Shown here one piece after another: positions 1 through 14,700 of a stretch of 64,000 bases of DNA. Within the stretch, counting starts at the first letter, position 1; every line of letters begins with the position of its first letter. The notes beneath the pieces are model-generated. The model saw nothing but the letters and a program-made list of their open reading frames with translations. It had not been told where the DNA came from and searched no databases. Source of the stretch: Myxocyprinus asiaticus. Lineage: Eukaryota > Chordata > Actinopteri > Cypriniformes > Catostomidae. The translations under genes and the position numbers were made by a program. The stretch spans positions 29,013,744 to 29,077,743 of the forward strand of contig NC_059349.1 in assembly GCF_019703515.2 (NCBI RefSeq), written 5' to 3'.

Positions 1-883
1 CGACTTAAACCTACAGGCCTTGGACGGGGGCTTTTGGCACCCGCGCAAGGTGGCAGCGCTCTGCGGGCATAGGTGCACCGCGAGCGCCTTTATCCACCAG
101 GGGATTGCCGAATAACCCTTGGCCACCCCACCATCGAGGGTAGTGAGAGCAGGGAAGCTGAAAAGATCAGGACCGGGCAGTAAAAAGTGCCTCCCGCATC
201 CTTGTCAGCTCTTCATGCACTTCCGGGAAGAAAGGAACGGGGGCGGGGCGTGGCTTTGAGTGGCACCGCGAGCCCAGGAACCAATCACTGAGCCACGAGG
301 GTTCAGGGAAGAGCGGTGAATCCACTCTAACCGACACTCGCGGCTGCCCGGGAAAGCATGTCATCATCTCCGCGTCAGCCTGTGACTGGGCGATCGACCC
401 CGAAGGGAGAAGCCCAGCTGAGGCTTCCGACTGGACGAGCCCACTCTCCGATGCTGTGCTCAAGAGCTCATCACTTTCGCGGGCTCCAAATAAGAGGTCG
501 AACTCGTCATGAGACGAGCCGGCGGCTCACCCGGGAGCCCGATTGGGGCAGACGAGTGTGCTGGGGAATGGGAGATCCGCGGGGGGATACCCGGCGGAGG
601 CGGTCCCATTGGGGTCCCCAAATCGCCCCCAGTGCTAGCCGCGCTGACCTCAAACCCATGGGTAAAAGGACCAAGGCGGGAGCCTCTGGGGTGGCTCGCT
701 TTCTTACGAAGGCGAGCCGTGACCGCAACGTTGCCATGGACATATTCTCGTAATGAGAACATGACCATCCACGAACACTGTCTCCGCGTGAGCAGTGCCC
801 AGACACGAAAGACAGTGATCGTGACCGCTAGAAGGTGAGAGATAACGAGCACAACCGGGAATAACACACAATCGGAAAAGCAT
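1..883 (-). pseudogene. DIRS gag-like ORF1, frameshifted
   Basis: The reading frame starts at an ATG at 881-883 (minus strand), the same place as in the better copy at 29138. Its N-terminus carries a Cys/His-rich segment (...GHDHCLSCLGTAHAET...), a putative nucleic-acid-binding knuckle of DIRS ORF1. A one-base loss near 768 and a second shift near 460 divide it into three frames. A later block (463-167) contains 'LSDWFLG' and 'PFFPEVHEELTR', both typical of fish DIRS ORF1. The frame then runs to the window edge with an 'ALTTLDGGVAKGY' segment. The product would be the capsid-like protein of the element. It is not functional as it stands. Confidence 0.75.
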
Positions 884-1170
884 CTTTAAAAAGACGCGTC
901 TTTAAAAAGACGTTCCGTGTGTGCCGCTCTTTTAGAGAAATATATACTCTTTTAGAGGGGAAAAATGCTCTTTCAGAAAATATACTCTCTAGTTTTTTTG
1001 CCGAAGCACCCAGGGGCGTTCTCTGCAGTGCACCAGTGCAGAGGAGGGAGAAGCCGCTGAAATGCGCCGTCAGATCCAGCAGAGGTGAATGAACAGTAGT
1101 ATTCAGCTCAATGAGCATGACCGTTCGGCTCCGAAGAGAAAATCTGAATGAGTGGTTGCATACCAGATCC

Positions 1171-1177
1171 TTTTATA
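1171..1177 (-). promoter_or_regulatory. TATA-like box in DIRS terminal repeat
   Basis: The minus strand reads 'gggtataaaag' here, about 290 bp upstream of the ORF1 start. The same box is at 28864-28870 and, in the opposite arm, at 33323-33329. Conservation among the three copies supports it as the element's core promoter; activity is inferred. Confidence 0.45.
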
Positions 1178-1546
1178 CCCGTATGTTCGGGGGAGTGGCA
1201 TGCAAATACCACTCGCCAATTTTCATTGGCCTTTTATCAAAGACCAGAGGTGTCTCGGGCTCCCAAGAGTGACCCCTAGTGTCACTACATCGGAACAATG
1301 TTCTCGTTGGTACAGTGATGTTTCAGAATGCCACTTCCTGCAAAAACCCTGGAATATACCGTGTTCTAAGTGCATGTAAAAAGGGTCAATGTGTGAATGT
1401 GGGTGGTCATATGTTTTAGGTTTCTGACATCAGAAATCCAATGATTTCAGAATGAGCTGTTTTTATAGCTTAATTTCTATGAACCCTTTTCACATTTCAG
1501 AAGTAAATTATAGTAGGGTAAACGGCGCTGCTGGCATATAGAGGTA

Positions 1547-2492
1547 CAGTTGAAGTCAGAAGTTTACATACACCTTAGCCAAATACATTTAAACTCAGTT
1601 TTTCACAATTCCTGACATTTAAACATAGAAAACCTTCCTTGTTTAGGTCAGTTAGGATCACTACTTTATTGTCAGAATAATAGTAGAGAGAATGATTTAT
1701 TTAAGCTTTTATGTCTTTCATCACATTTCCAGTGGGTCAGAAGTTTACATACACTGTGTTAGTATTTGGTAGCATTGCCTTTAAATTGTTTAACTTGGGT
1801 CAAACATTTTGGGTAGCATTCCACAAGCTTCTCACAATAAGATGCTGGAATTTTGGCCCATTCCTCCAGACTGAACTGGTGTAACTGAGTCAGGTTTGTA
1901 GGCAACCTTGCTCGCACACGCATTTTCAGTTCTGCCCAAACATTTTCTATTAGATTGAGGTCAGGGCTTTATGATGGCCACTCCAATACCTTAACTTTGT
2001 TGTCCTTAAGCCATTTTGCCACAACTTTGGAGGTATGCTTGGGGTCATTGTCCATTTGGAAGACCCATTTGCCACCGAGCTTTAACTTCCTGGCTGATGT
2101 CTTGAGATGTTGCTTCAATATATCCACATAATATCCTTCCACATGATGCCATCTATTTTGTGAAGTGCACCAGTCCCTCCTGTAGCAAAGCACCCCCACA
2201 ACATGATGCTGCCACCCCCATGCTTCAAGCCTCACCCTTTTTCCTCCAAACCAGCGATGGTCATTATGGCCAAACAGTTAAATTTTTGTTTCATTAGACC
2301 AGAGGGCATTTCTCCAAAAAGTAAGATCTTTGTCCCCATGTGCACTTGTAAACTGTAGACTGGCTTTTTTATGGTGGTTTTGGAGCAGTGGCTTCTTCCT
2401 TGCTGAGCAGTCTTTAAGGTTATGTAGATATAGGACTCATTTTACTATGTATATAGATACTTGACTACCTGTTTCCTCCAGCATCTTCAAGT
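1547..2492 (-). mobile_element. Tc1/mariner element, Sleeping Beauty-like, 5'-truncated
   Basis: The right-hand (transposase 3') end is complete: after a TA at 1545-1546 comes the inverted repeat 'cagttgaagtcagaagttt'. A second internal copy of the direct repeat ('gggtcagaagtttacataca') lies at about 1735-1755. This is the IR/DR arrangement known from Sleeping Beauty and its salmonid/cyprinid relatives. The other end is lost: similarity stops at 'cctccagcatcttcaa' near 2492, where the 3' end of the L2 LINE begins. The element may have been truncated by that junction or by a deletion. Confidence 0.9.
1759..2400 (-). pseudogene. Tc1 transposase, C-terminal two thirds, degraded
   Basis: This is the DDE transposase of the element around it. 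Visible blocks in order are 'WSNETKI' (first catalytic Asp of the usual WSDETK replaced by Asn), a glycine-rich block damaged by a frameshift, '[13 protein letters not shown]' (second Asp), and 'SPDLNLIENVWAELK' (third acidic residue). An in-frame stop separates 'VLEWPS' from 'SPDLN', consistent with a Gln codon becoming TAA. The frame ends at a TAA at 1759-1761. The N-terminal paired-like DNA-binding region is absent. Non-functional. Confidence 0.85.
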
Positions 2493-5400
2493 CATCATTT
2501 TTATTTGTATAGCACCTTTCACAACACACATTGTTTCAAAGCAGCATTACAGAAGATCAGGCATTAACAGAAGATAATACTGTAATAGCTATAATGTCTT
2601 AGAGTCATCATTGTGTAGTTTGATAAAATACGATTGTGTATCGTTTAAAAATAAGTAATTAAATAATAATTGTATTTATAACCCCAGTGAGCAAGCCGAA
2701 GGCGACTGTGGCAAGGAACACAAAACTCCATAAGATGTTGGTTAATGGAGAAAAATAACCTTGGGAGAAACTAGACTCACTGTGGGGGCCAGTTCCCCTC
2801 TGGTTAACATCATGAATATAATGCCAATATTACTTATGTATAGTGCAAGTCATGGTTTAAAATGATTAAACTAAGTAAGTGTTAAGGGTCAGTGTTTAAA
2901 ACAAAGATTTTGTAAGAACTGTAAGATTAATGACTAATGTCTTTGAAGTTCATCCTGGATTAACTGCAGAAGTTCACATAGATGCAATTGTCCTTGTTAG
3001 TTGGCTGATGAAGGGTTTTGTTGGCAATTAAATGATAGTCTATGTATTCCATTTCAAGAGTGTAGTCCATCATTAGACCGAGGTGGTGTAGGCAGAGATC
3101 AGTAAGGTGCATCGCAGTTCAACCTGGCCGGTAATTTCGGTGAGGTCTATCCTAAATCCAAGGTTCAGGCAATGGCATTTGAAGTATCTCATGTCTTATG
3201 GTTGGAGTTGGCATCCGTTCATCCTCTGAAGTCCATCGTAATAGACTGAAGTGATGTTTGGCTGGCACCGGCTGTTATTAGTCATCATCACACAGCAACA
3301 GGTAGCAGTGGAGTCCAACACCAAGCAGGAACGGACCTGGATCTGGCCGGTTCTAGTGAACTCAGGATAGGAGTCCTGAGGTTGAGACAGGGAAAAAAAT
3401 TAAATAATATTAGCATAGATGCCATTCAATTTACTGCAGAGTTATAGATCATGATCATTGTTAAAGCTAACTAAAGCAGCCTAATTGTGAGATGAAGGAT
3501 AAATTAGGTGTATGCCTGGCTAAATAGATAAGTCTTTAGTCTAGACTTAAACTAAGTGAGTGTGTCTGCATCTGGAACAGTGTTAGGGAGACTATTCCAT
3601 AGTTTAGGAGCCAAATATGAAAAGGATCTACCTCCTTTTGTGGATTTTGTTATTCTAGGAACTATTAACAGGCCAGAATTTTGCGATCGTAATGAACGTG
3701 ATGGAATATAGCGTGATAGAATGTCACTTAAGTACTGTGGAGCTAGACCATTCAAAGCTTTGTACGTAGTTAACAGAATTTTTAAATTAATACGAAATTT
3801 AACAGGTAGCCAATGTAACAATGATAAAATGGGGCAAATATGATCCTATTTCTCGGTTCTAGTCAGCACTCTGGCCGCTGCATTTTAAACCAATTGAAGT
3901 TTATTTATTGATCTTGCTGGACATCCTCCCAGTAATGCATTACAATAACCTAATCTTGAGGTCATGAACGCATGAATTCATTTTTCGGCATCAGCAACAG
4001 ACAGCATGTGTCGTAATTTCAAAGGACAGATTGGTATCAAATATAACACCTAAGTTCTTCGCTGTTGATGATGATGTAACAGTACATCAATCGAGAGTCA
4101 AATGATATTTTAGCGGCTTATTTTTAGAGGTATTTGGTCCAATAATTAGTACCTCTGCTTTGTTGGAATTGAGTAGAAGGAAATTTCTGGACATCCAATC
4201 TTTTATTTCATTGATACACTCTACTAATTTGGAGAATTGTGAAATCTCATCAGGTTTTGAAGAAATATAAAGTTGGGTATCGTGGGCATAAGAGTGGAAA
4301 CTTATTCCACGATTCCTGATAATATCTCCCAGGGGAAGCATATACAAGGAGAAAAGCAAAGGCCCTAAAACTGATCCCTGTGGCACTCCATACTTTACTT
4401 TTGTTTGGTTTGACAATTCCTCATTTACATAGACAAAGTGGTAGCAGTCTGCTAAATAGGACCTAAACCATGGTAATGCAACTCCACAAATGCCAACATA
4501 ATTATCCAGCCTATTCAAGAGAATGTTGTGATCTATCATGACGAATGCAGCACTATGATCTAAAAGCACTAGAAGTTAAATGCAGCTGCTATCAGATGAT
4601 AAGAGCAAGTCATTTGTAACTCTGATAAGTGCAGTTTCTGTACTGTGATGAGGCTGAACTGAAATTGTTCATATATACTATTTCTCTGTAGAAATGAACA
4701 TATTTGGGAGGATACTACCTTTTCTAGTATTTTCGATATAAACGGGAGATTTGAAAACAGCCTATATTTAGCCAGTTCTCCAGGATCAAGTTGTGGCTTC
4801 TTAATAAGCAGTTTGTTAACTGCCATTTTAAAGTTTCTTGGGACATGTCCTAAGGATAGCGAGAAGTTAATAATATTAAGAGGTTCTGAGATTACTGGGA
4901 ATACTTATTTTAAGAGCTTGGTTGGTATTGGATCTAACAAACATGTTGTGGCTTTTGATGTTTCGATAAGTTTTGCTAGCTCTTCATGACCTATGACAGT
5001 GAAGGATTGAAGTTGCACATGAGGAAAATTATGAGACACTGTTTTCTGAGGTACCGTGACAGATGATTGCATAATTCCAATTTTATTTCTGATTATTTAA
5101 ATTTTTTCAGTAAAGAAATTCATGAAGTCATTATTATTGTGCTGTGACAGAATATCTGGTACAGTCGATGCTTTATTCCTAACCAACTTAGCCACAGTAC
5201 TGAATAAACACCTAGGATTTTTGTGGTTATTTCCCATGAGTTTGCTAAAATATGCTGACCTGGCAGCTTTTAGTGCCTCTCTGTAGCTACAGACACAATC
5301 CTTCCATACACCGCAAAATACCTCTAATTTTGTACTCTTCCGCTTGCGCTCCATTTTCCGAGCAGCTCTCTTGAGAGCATGAGTGTGATCACTGTACCAT

Positions 5401-5998
5401 GGTGCAGGGCTTTTTTCTTTAATTTTCTTTAATCGAAGGGGGGCGACACTATCAAGAGTGCTAGAGATGACTGTATTTATATTTTCTGTTATTTCATCAA
5501 GTTCTTCTAGGCTTTGGGGTTTACTGAGTGTATGAGATAGGTCTGGAAGATGATTAGTGAAGCTATCTTTAGTGGTCGAAAGAATAGTTCTACCTGAACG
5601 ATAGCATAGTGTAGACTGAGTAACATTAGCTGATCGCAGCATACAAGAGAGAAGGTAATGATCCGAGATGTCATCGCTCTGCGGCAGAATTTCTATATTA
5701 TCAACATCAACTCCATATGACAGAATTAAATCTAGCGTATGATTATGGTGATGAGTTGGTCCTGTTACTTTTTGCCTGACTCCAAGAGAATTGAGAATAT
5801 CGATAAATGCTAATCCCAATGTTATTTTCATTATCTATGTGAATGTTGAATTCACCAACAATTAAAGCTCTATCTACAGTGATTACAAGATCTGATAAAA
5901 AATGTGCAAATTCACCAAGGAAATCAGAATAAGGCCTGGGAGATCTATATACTGTAGCAAGGGTAAAAGACGACAGAGTTTTTTTATTTATATCTATA

Positions 5999-7581
<1,583 letters not shown>

Positions 7582-8194
7582 TATATGACTTGTCACATTA
7601 AGCATTATTAGTTCAAAAGACTTAAATTTATATCCTGTCCTCTGAGTAACACCAAAAACTTCACTGTAAATTGTAGCAACACCTCCTCCTCGACCCTTCA
7701 GATGAGGCTCATGTTTATAACAATAACCTGGGGGAGAAGATTCATTTAAACTAATATATTCATCCGGTTTAAGCCAGGTTTCAGTCAAACAGAGCACATC
7801 CATACAATGATCTGTAATAATTTCATTTACAATTAGTGCTTTGGTAGAAAGAGATCTAATGTTTAGTAGCCCTATCTTTATATGGTGTTTATCATTAATT
7901 TGTTTGTTTTGTTCAAGTTTGACCTTAATCAAATTTTTTCTAAATGATTTAATGAGGGTTTTGTGTTTGGCAGTTCGGGGAACAGACACAGTCTCAATAT
8001 GATATCTAGGTGATACAGTCTCTGTGTGTTGTAGTTTATGTGACCTGTGTGACGTCTCAGGGCAGCTAGCAGACGTTTGGATTAGCCAGTTTGTCTGCTT
8101 CCTGACCTGGGTCCCAGTTAGTCAAATACTATCATTATTAAGACTATGAGCCAAATTACTAGAGAGGAGAGCGGTCTACCCCAAAATCTCTTCC

Positions 8195-8944
8195 AATTAT
8201 CTATCTATTCTATTCTCCAGACGCCACTCAGACATCCAGCCATTCAGTAACACTAATCTACTATAAACCTCATCACCACAACAAGCAGGCAGGGGGCCAG
8301 AGCATATTACAGTGTCTGACATCGTTTTTGCAAATTGACACACCTCTTTAACATTATCTCTAGTGATTTCCGACTGGCGAAGCCGAACATCATTAGTGCC
8401 GACGGAATAACAATTTTAAAAATCTACATTTAGCATTAGCCAGCACTTGTAAATTTGATTTGATGTCAGACGCTCTGGTACCCGAAATGCATTTAACAAT
8501 AGTGGCTGGAGTCTCTATTTCCATGTTCCTTACAATAGAATCACCAATTATTAGGGCTCTTTCAACATGATTCTCAGTGGGTGCATCACTGAGTGGGGAG
8601 AATCGATTGGAAACCCTAACATGAACGGGAGAGTGGTGTCGCTTTGCTGAGCAAGTATGCTGCCGAGAAGTCACCCAAACGCCCTGCTGCGGGGGCTCTA
8701 CAGCCGTAACCAAAGTGTGTATGTTGCTCTCTGTACTGCCCACATCCGAAACAGTATCAACCTGCTTCTCTTTCTCACTGAACTCCACTAGCGTTCGGAT
8801 GCGTGCCTCTAACTCATGAAACTTCTCCTTCAGCCTGACTAATTCCTTACATTTATCACATGTGAATCCCTCACTGCTGATGGAAGAGGCTATTGTAAAC
8901 ATGTGACATGCAATGCAGGAAGAAATAACATGAGCAGATGCCAT
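8195..8944 (-). pseudogene. LINE ORF1: zinc finger, coiled coil, SGNH esterase
   Basis: ATG at 8942-8944. Residues about 10-40 hold paired cysteines (CIACH...CDKCKEL) that look like a PHD/zinc-ribbon-like finger. A short charged helix follows (LKEKFHELEARIRTL), a probable coiled coil. The C-terminal half begins 'RALIIGDSIVRNME', the GDS block of SGNH hydrolases. After a frameshift near 8400 the domain continues with 'VGTNDVRL' (GTND block) and 'SGPLP'. In CR1/L2 LINEs this protein binds RNA and its esterase is thought to aid retrotransposition. The frameshift between GDS and GTND breaks it. Confidence 0.8.
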
Positions 8945-9198
8945 GACTTACCGCAGTTGTTTGTTGTTGTTGTTGGTTGTTCCTGAGTGGTAAGAGTTTG
9001 AAATTGATGTGAATCCCTCACACAATTGTTTGTTGTTTTGGTTGTTCTTGATAAGCAGTGCTTTGAGATGGATGCAATAATCTGTGCAAAACAGAGGAGG
9101 AAAAAAAATTGGGATTGACTTGCACTTTTCGCACCAAACTATGTTCAGCTATTTTTTATACAATTAATCGCACTGACTTAAATCGACAGCCCTAATTT

Positions 9199-9358
9199 TA
9201 ACGTTTATGGATTGGCCCCATTCACTTCCATTGTAAGTGCCTAACTGTAACCCAGATTTTCGTTTTTTTAAAGAAAAATACATTTTTGTGGTAATCAGCA
9301 TAATGCCACAAATGCTGTCGAGCTTAACTTGTATTGAACACAGAATATTCCTTTAAGA
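9199..9358. repeat. Half copy of palindromic MITE (family of 19149-19808)
   Basis: The blocks 'cccattcacttccattgtaa', 'gtggtaatcagcataatgcc' and 'cacagaatattcctttaag' match the right half of the element at 19149-19808 in the same order and spacing. The left half is missing. The boundary with the LINE leader lies between about 9100 and 9199. Confidence 0.6.
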
Positions 9359-9360
9359 GA

Positions 9361-12164
9361 GACAAAAGCTAGATTTACACTGCTTAATTAAGGTGCGTCA
9401 TACTTCATCAAACTTTGTGAACAGAGCTCATAGATGGTTTTGTACTTTATCACATACTGTAGCTATTCATTAACAATGAAGCAAAAATCAAATCAGTCAT
9501 GACTGCCCATTTTGCACATCTACCCAGTAAAAACTCCTGGGTCCTCACGACTCCCTTAGATACATCTGCATTCTCTGCATGACAATGTCGGCGCATACAA
9601 ATTGAAATTTCCACATCTATCTTGTTAGTTGCTCAGTGGAGATTACTGCAGCTCTGAATGGCCAGACAGTCTCACTGAAATAGGAAGGGCAAACTTGTTT
9701 TTGGGAACACTCAGTGCTTAATATGACACATTACAGCAATTATTTGATGTGTTTTCCACTATTAATAATTCAAGTGCTGTCCTGCTGCTCTGAGATGCCA
9801 ATCCATCAAAAACAAAAGAAAACTCTTCGCACCACCAGAGGGAAATTACGATCTTTTGTTGCTCTCTAGCAACATTTCTAAAGCTTAACGCCACTCTACA
9901 TACCACTCCAAACTCTAGCATGCCCTATTTTTCTTAACATCAGCGTTTTTTGTTAAGCTTTGTCTTAGAGAGTGAATGCCATTTAGTAAGCAGGAAGTGT
10001 TTCATGAAATTGCATAGGACAATAACAATGGTGCTTGAATAGCTGCCCTGGATAAAAGGCCTTTGAAAGGCTGACAAGAGACCTCTCGGAGATGTTTTAG
10101 ATTGTGGCACTCTATTTGACTGTTCCCTCTATACAACTTTGTCTGTTTGCCCTTTTTCTCAATGCATAGGTAAAAGCACACAGTGACGTGAGATTCTTTC
10201 CAAGTAAAAAGTGTTTGTCAAGGAAATCGAATCCAAATCTTAGTATATCTTGATGTTGCTTGTCTCTTTTCTTTCTTTGTGTTAAAGATGCAGTGTGCAT
10301 TTAAAAGTACCACCAAATGGACTTTTAAAAAAAAATTCCCTAAACCCTCCCCACATTGACCATTGGTTGGTCAAACAGATAGTCCCGCCCCAAACTTGTG
10401 CCATAGGTTAAGCTAAAGATGCTGTCTCAGGCTGGTTGGGATGCTCAAACAAACAGCGCAATCTTTTAAATAAACTAGAGCCACAGTGTTTACACTTTTC
10501 TGGGAAATCAACTTACAAATGGCTTACTTATAGTTATTTATGCATACGTTAGGATAAGAGGAAGTATTTTAAAAGCATGTATGTGTAAACCTACAGTACC
10601 AGGGTCGGAAATTAACGGAGGTTTGGGGGGAAAATGCCACTGAAATTGACAAAAATGCCCCGAAATTCAAAATAAGGGGGAAAATAATGCCTCTGCAATA
10701 AGTTCCTGTATTTCTATGAATAACATCTGATATAGTTACAAATACATAAATCACAATCTTCATTTAAATTTTCACTGAACATTATTTGTAGCACACCATC
10801 TGTCGTGCTGATGTTAGTTATCCATTCCTCATACCATCAACCCGCACAGATGGGCACTCCGTTTCTCTCTCTCTGCATCAGCCCTACAAATATTAGTTGA
10901 TGTTGATTTAATTGGAAAAAAGCGGTATCTCATCATTCAGTTTGAATTAATTGATTAAATTGAAGTATTTGATATACAAAGAGTCATTTTAAAAAGTTAG
11001 ACAAAAATTACACTTACAAAGGGAAAGCATGCCCCTGGAAATCAATTATTGCCTCCTAATGGAAAAGTTCCTTTCTGATCCTGATACCTACTCAGATACA
11101 CTACTGACATGTAACATGAGGAAGTACAACATTGGATCAAAATGTATTGGAAATGAAAGTTAAATTTTCATGTTTATGTTTCTAGAGGAATAAGGGTGGT
11201 TCTTCTTGATAAGTCTTTTATGGATGCACAAGTGTTGATATGGATATCTTTTCCTGCCACCTGTTTAAGAGCTTGCCTAAGGTGGCAGTGGTTAGACTGA
11301 GGCTAGAAGAGAGGAACTCAATGTGTGATGAGAGTCTGGCTTGTCAGGGATTTCCCCATCAACCTCCAGGGACAGAATTTAATTTATCTCTTATACTAAC
11401 ATTGTGCCATCCTTGGAAAAACCCTCCAATCCCCCATCCTCTATTTCCCATGTACCCCCTGCCTCGGATTTAGATGTTTTCAGTGCTATTGGATTGGGAT
11501 CGGGTGCAATATAGGGAAGGTAAACAAAAAGAACAGTGTATTAAAATGTTATCTGGCTGCCACATTTGGCTGGGGCCACAGTAATCCTCCAGAGTGCTAA
11601 ACCGATCTTGCATTGTAATGAAACTCTAAGAACGACGTAATCTTCCCCCTGCTTGTTCACTCTAAGTCTTGGAGAAAGCAAGCCAAAGCTAAGGGAGGAC
11701 ACAAAAGGGAAGGACCTTCTGGTGGCATTCTTGAGGTTGTTGTACCAATTTCAACATGCTCATGTGGATGTCTTTGGGAATGCTAGAAATTATAATTTGG
11801 TAAAAAAGATCATGCACTTTAAAAACATGTGTAAATTGAATAGCAAATGTGCAAAACAAATACAATTAAACCCCCTTCCATTGAAAACCCTGCTTGAAGG
11901 CTCAGTTATACAACAAGGTAAAAGTATACTGTAGCCTAGATAGCTATTAACCAGAGTATGTGAGTGGAGTGACAGGAATTTCCCCTTCCCACTCAAAGTA
12001 TTCTGTAAACACTCCGCTCCAACTCCATTTCCCGCTCCTCGCTTGCTCCCCACTTACAGTGAGAGAAACCCCACTCTGAGTTCGCTCCATTGCAAAAAAT
12101 TGCACCATTACTGCTCCACTGTAATGTTCTTTTAGTATGTTATTTAATATCATGAACGTATGGG
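9361..12164. other. AT-rich intergenic or intronic DNA, no gene seen
   Basis: All reading frames are short and without recognisable motifs, and no splice-bounded exon could be supported. A GC-richer patch at about 11975-12130 ('cactccgctccaactcc', 'cgctcctcgcttgctcc') has the look of a degenerate repeat, but I could not place it in a family. Poly-A and poly-T tracts are short. Confidence 0.5.
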
Positions 12165-13413
12165 CTCAAGATGTATTAAAGATTAGAGGTAGACCCATAT
12201 ATCGGCTTTACAGCCTGGTAGTTGCATATGGAACTATTGGTTATCAGCAAAAATCTATGCCGATAGATGCCAATAGTATTTTTTATTATTATTCCTCTGT
12301 GTTCCTCTGTGGCCGGCACTGGAGGATTTCTACAGTTATAGTACGTTCAAGTAATGTAGGAATGATTACGAGATGCACGCACGTGAATGCCAACACAAAG
12401 TTGTAATTATGAGTGGGAAACTCTGGATTTTCTTTGAGCCCGAGTTTTCGAGTTGGGGGCGTGTCGATTTAAGAATCACGGCGGAAGCAAATTGTTATTG
12501 GTAATAATTCAGTTTTACTTAAGGACTTTGACTGTGCAGTTTAGTTTGTATGCATTTTTGTACTGTTAATGAGGAACAATGATAAAACTTGCCAGAAAAT
12601 AAGTCTAATATTGCTGGTAAATGCAGTGACAAGCGTTTGCAACAAAACTAAATTTCCCATCATTATATGTAGCCACACAAGATTGATAAAATAGGTGGAT
12701 AAACCATTTATTACACACCTAACACACAGGCTTTGCTCTTGAACTTTGATGCATTGGTGCTTAAAAACTTCCTGCTTTTGCTAGTAAGTGAAAAAGCAAA
12801 ACAATTATGAAATTGCAAAATGGGTTTGTTCTTTCCAACTAAAATCATTTGAACGCACATCACATTGTATTTAAGATTTCTGGTCTCATAAGAACGAACT
12901 TCCCAGGAGGACTTGAATGCACAATTAGAACGAATTGGTTCTACAGTATAACAGTGGCCTCTAGAGGTGAAATAAAAAAATCACTGACACCTTGTGGGGA
13001 TTTGCTGTATCTAAATCTTTTATCATTGACAATATTCATCCATATTTTTATCCTCACTTCAATGCATATTTCATTATTTTGAGTAGATAATCAAGTGATC
13101 TATACAGTATTGAAGCATGAGCGTGCAAAAAATGGCAAGTATATAAAAACATGCTCCGTCAACACAAACATTGTGTCTACAACTTCATATCTTATGAATA
13201 ATAATAAAACGTATTCCTCATTATTACATGGCTCTCTGGAATACTCTATTTTGATTGATCAATGGCACCATCTATCAGCCTGATATGTCTGAGTAACAAT
13301 CGCACATCCGGGGATTAAATCACAGCACACTGGTCATCCGGATATTGCAAACATCTTTCCTACTTCTCGGATCACTGTGCAATCTCTGCAAATAAGCTAA
13401 TACAATTATTTAA

Positions 13414-14700
13414 ACTCAAATCAATGTTTCATGTCCATTTACTTATTTATTTGGCAAGCAGTCATGTAATAAGATGGATATTGAGCAGTCACAGTCATTA
13501 TTTACAAAATAAACACCAACAGAACAGAGTAAACCAGAGGTGCAAATCTGCTTTTTAGTCATTTCTTTCTTCTTACATAATAACATAATTTCAACTCTAA
13601 TCAATATTTAATGTCCAATTATTTATTTATTTGGCAAGTAGTCTTGTAATAAGGTGGATAATGAGGAGTCAGAGGGTCATTTTCCAACCTGTTCTCACTC
13701 CTGAGGCGTCAAATACTGCCGCATGTGCAAGAGCCCAATGTGTCAATCTACAAACGCCAAACGCCATAATTAAAAACCATACGATACTATTTTGTGAGGA
13801 ACAGAGTGAAACCAAAGATTTAAATCGCTGAAAATCTCCCCCCTCCGTGAAGGCAGCGCCATCCAATACCAGTCACACATCTCATTCAAAAGATACATCC
13901 AAAACTGAGCTTGTTGTAATCGGTCACAAGACACGCGAGAGCCAATGGCGTTTGACGTCGCGCTGACGCCTTCTCGTGGCGGCGATTTTTGAATTTGTTT
14001 CTAGAATGAGTCGAGAGCTGAATGTGTATGGTGGACGCCAGGGGACCACAAAATAAAAACTTACATTTGGGTCTGTTCTTCACACAAAGAGATCAGAATG
14101 CATGGAATGCACACCGGCACTTCAGCAGAACTGAATGTGTATATAAAATAACGGATTAAACATTAACCACTGTAAAATAATACGTTGCTGATTAAACATT
14201 ACCATTGTGAATAAATGTGGCTGAATTAAAACATAATGAAAATCATTCCCCAACATATCATGTCAGAATGACAAAATTCTTCCCCAACATATAATTTGAC
14301 AATGATAAAAATCAGATTCCTTTTGCGTCAGACTTTGATGTCGAACGTTTGTCATTGAAAGCGATGTGCTTGCTGGATGCGTTGGAAACTGACACCAAAG
14401 GGTGCTTTTGGCATCCACCTGTTGACGTGCTGGGCTCTTGCACAAGCAGCAGTATTTGATGCTTCAGGAGTGAGAATGGGTTGCATTTTCACATAATAAA
14501 CACTAACAGAACTCCAACGCAAACCAGAGGTTGAATTCAGCTGTTCAGCAACTAATTTCTTCGTACATAATTACACAATTTCAACACAAATCAGTATTTT
14601 ATGTCCATTTATTTATTTATTTATTTATTTTGTAGCCAAAACAAATGTAGTTGACTGATAATGTACAGTCAACTGGTTGTTATCACAAAATAAACCCCTT
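13414..14700. repeat. ~180-bp tandem repeat, about 2.5 units
   Basis: Equivalent points start at 13414 ('actcaaatcaatgtttcatg'), 13594 ('actctaatcaatatttaatg') and 14584 ('acacaaatcagtattttatg'). The first interval is 180 bp. The second is 184 bp once the inserted MITE and one copy of its target duplication are subtracted. Each unit includes an ATTTATTTATTT tract, an 'acaaaataaacaccaacag'-like segment and an 'aaaccagaggt' block. Units differ by substitutions and small indels. Confidence 0.7.
13685..14483. mobile_element. 799-bp MITE with ~53-bp inverted ends
   Basis: Left 13685-13737 and the reverse complement of right 14431-14483 agree at 47 of 53 positions, sharing 'ttctcactcctga' and 'tgtgcaagagccca'. 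Both sides are flanked by the direct repeat 'cattttc' (13678-13684 and 14484-14490), a 7-bp or slightly longer target duplication. Removing the element restores the ~180-bp period of the surrounding tandem repeat, which independently confirms the boundaries. No protein is encoded. An hAT-like origin is possible from the duplication size but not proven. Confidence 0.85.

Larger units (their letters stand above)
1..1310 (-). mobile_element. DIRS-type retrotransposon, 5' fragment (copy A)
   Basis: This is the 5' part of a tyrosine-recombinase (DIRS) retrotransposon, read on the minus strand and cut by the window start. The outer ~165 bp (about 1146-1310) match the terminal repeats of the DIRS copy at 28721-33500. 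Shared features are the 'acccctagtgtcactacatcg' type terminus, the 'ggggagtggcatgcaaat' block and the 'ccttttatacccgtatg' block. The coding part matches the gag-like ORF1 of that copy. I infer one DIRS family, with the two copies diverged. Only the ITR and ORF1 are visible here; reverse transcriptase and recombinase would lie left of position 1 or are missing. Confidence 0.85.

Noticed and set aside
13414..14700. CRISPR-like repeat structure
   Set aside because: Units are ~180 bp, adjacent and diverged with no spacers; the genome is clearly vertebrate.
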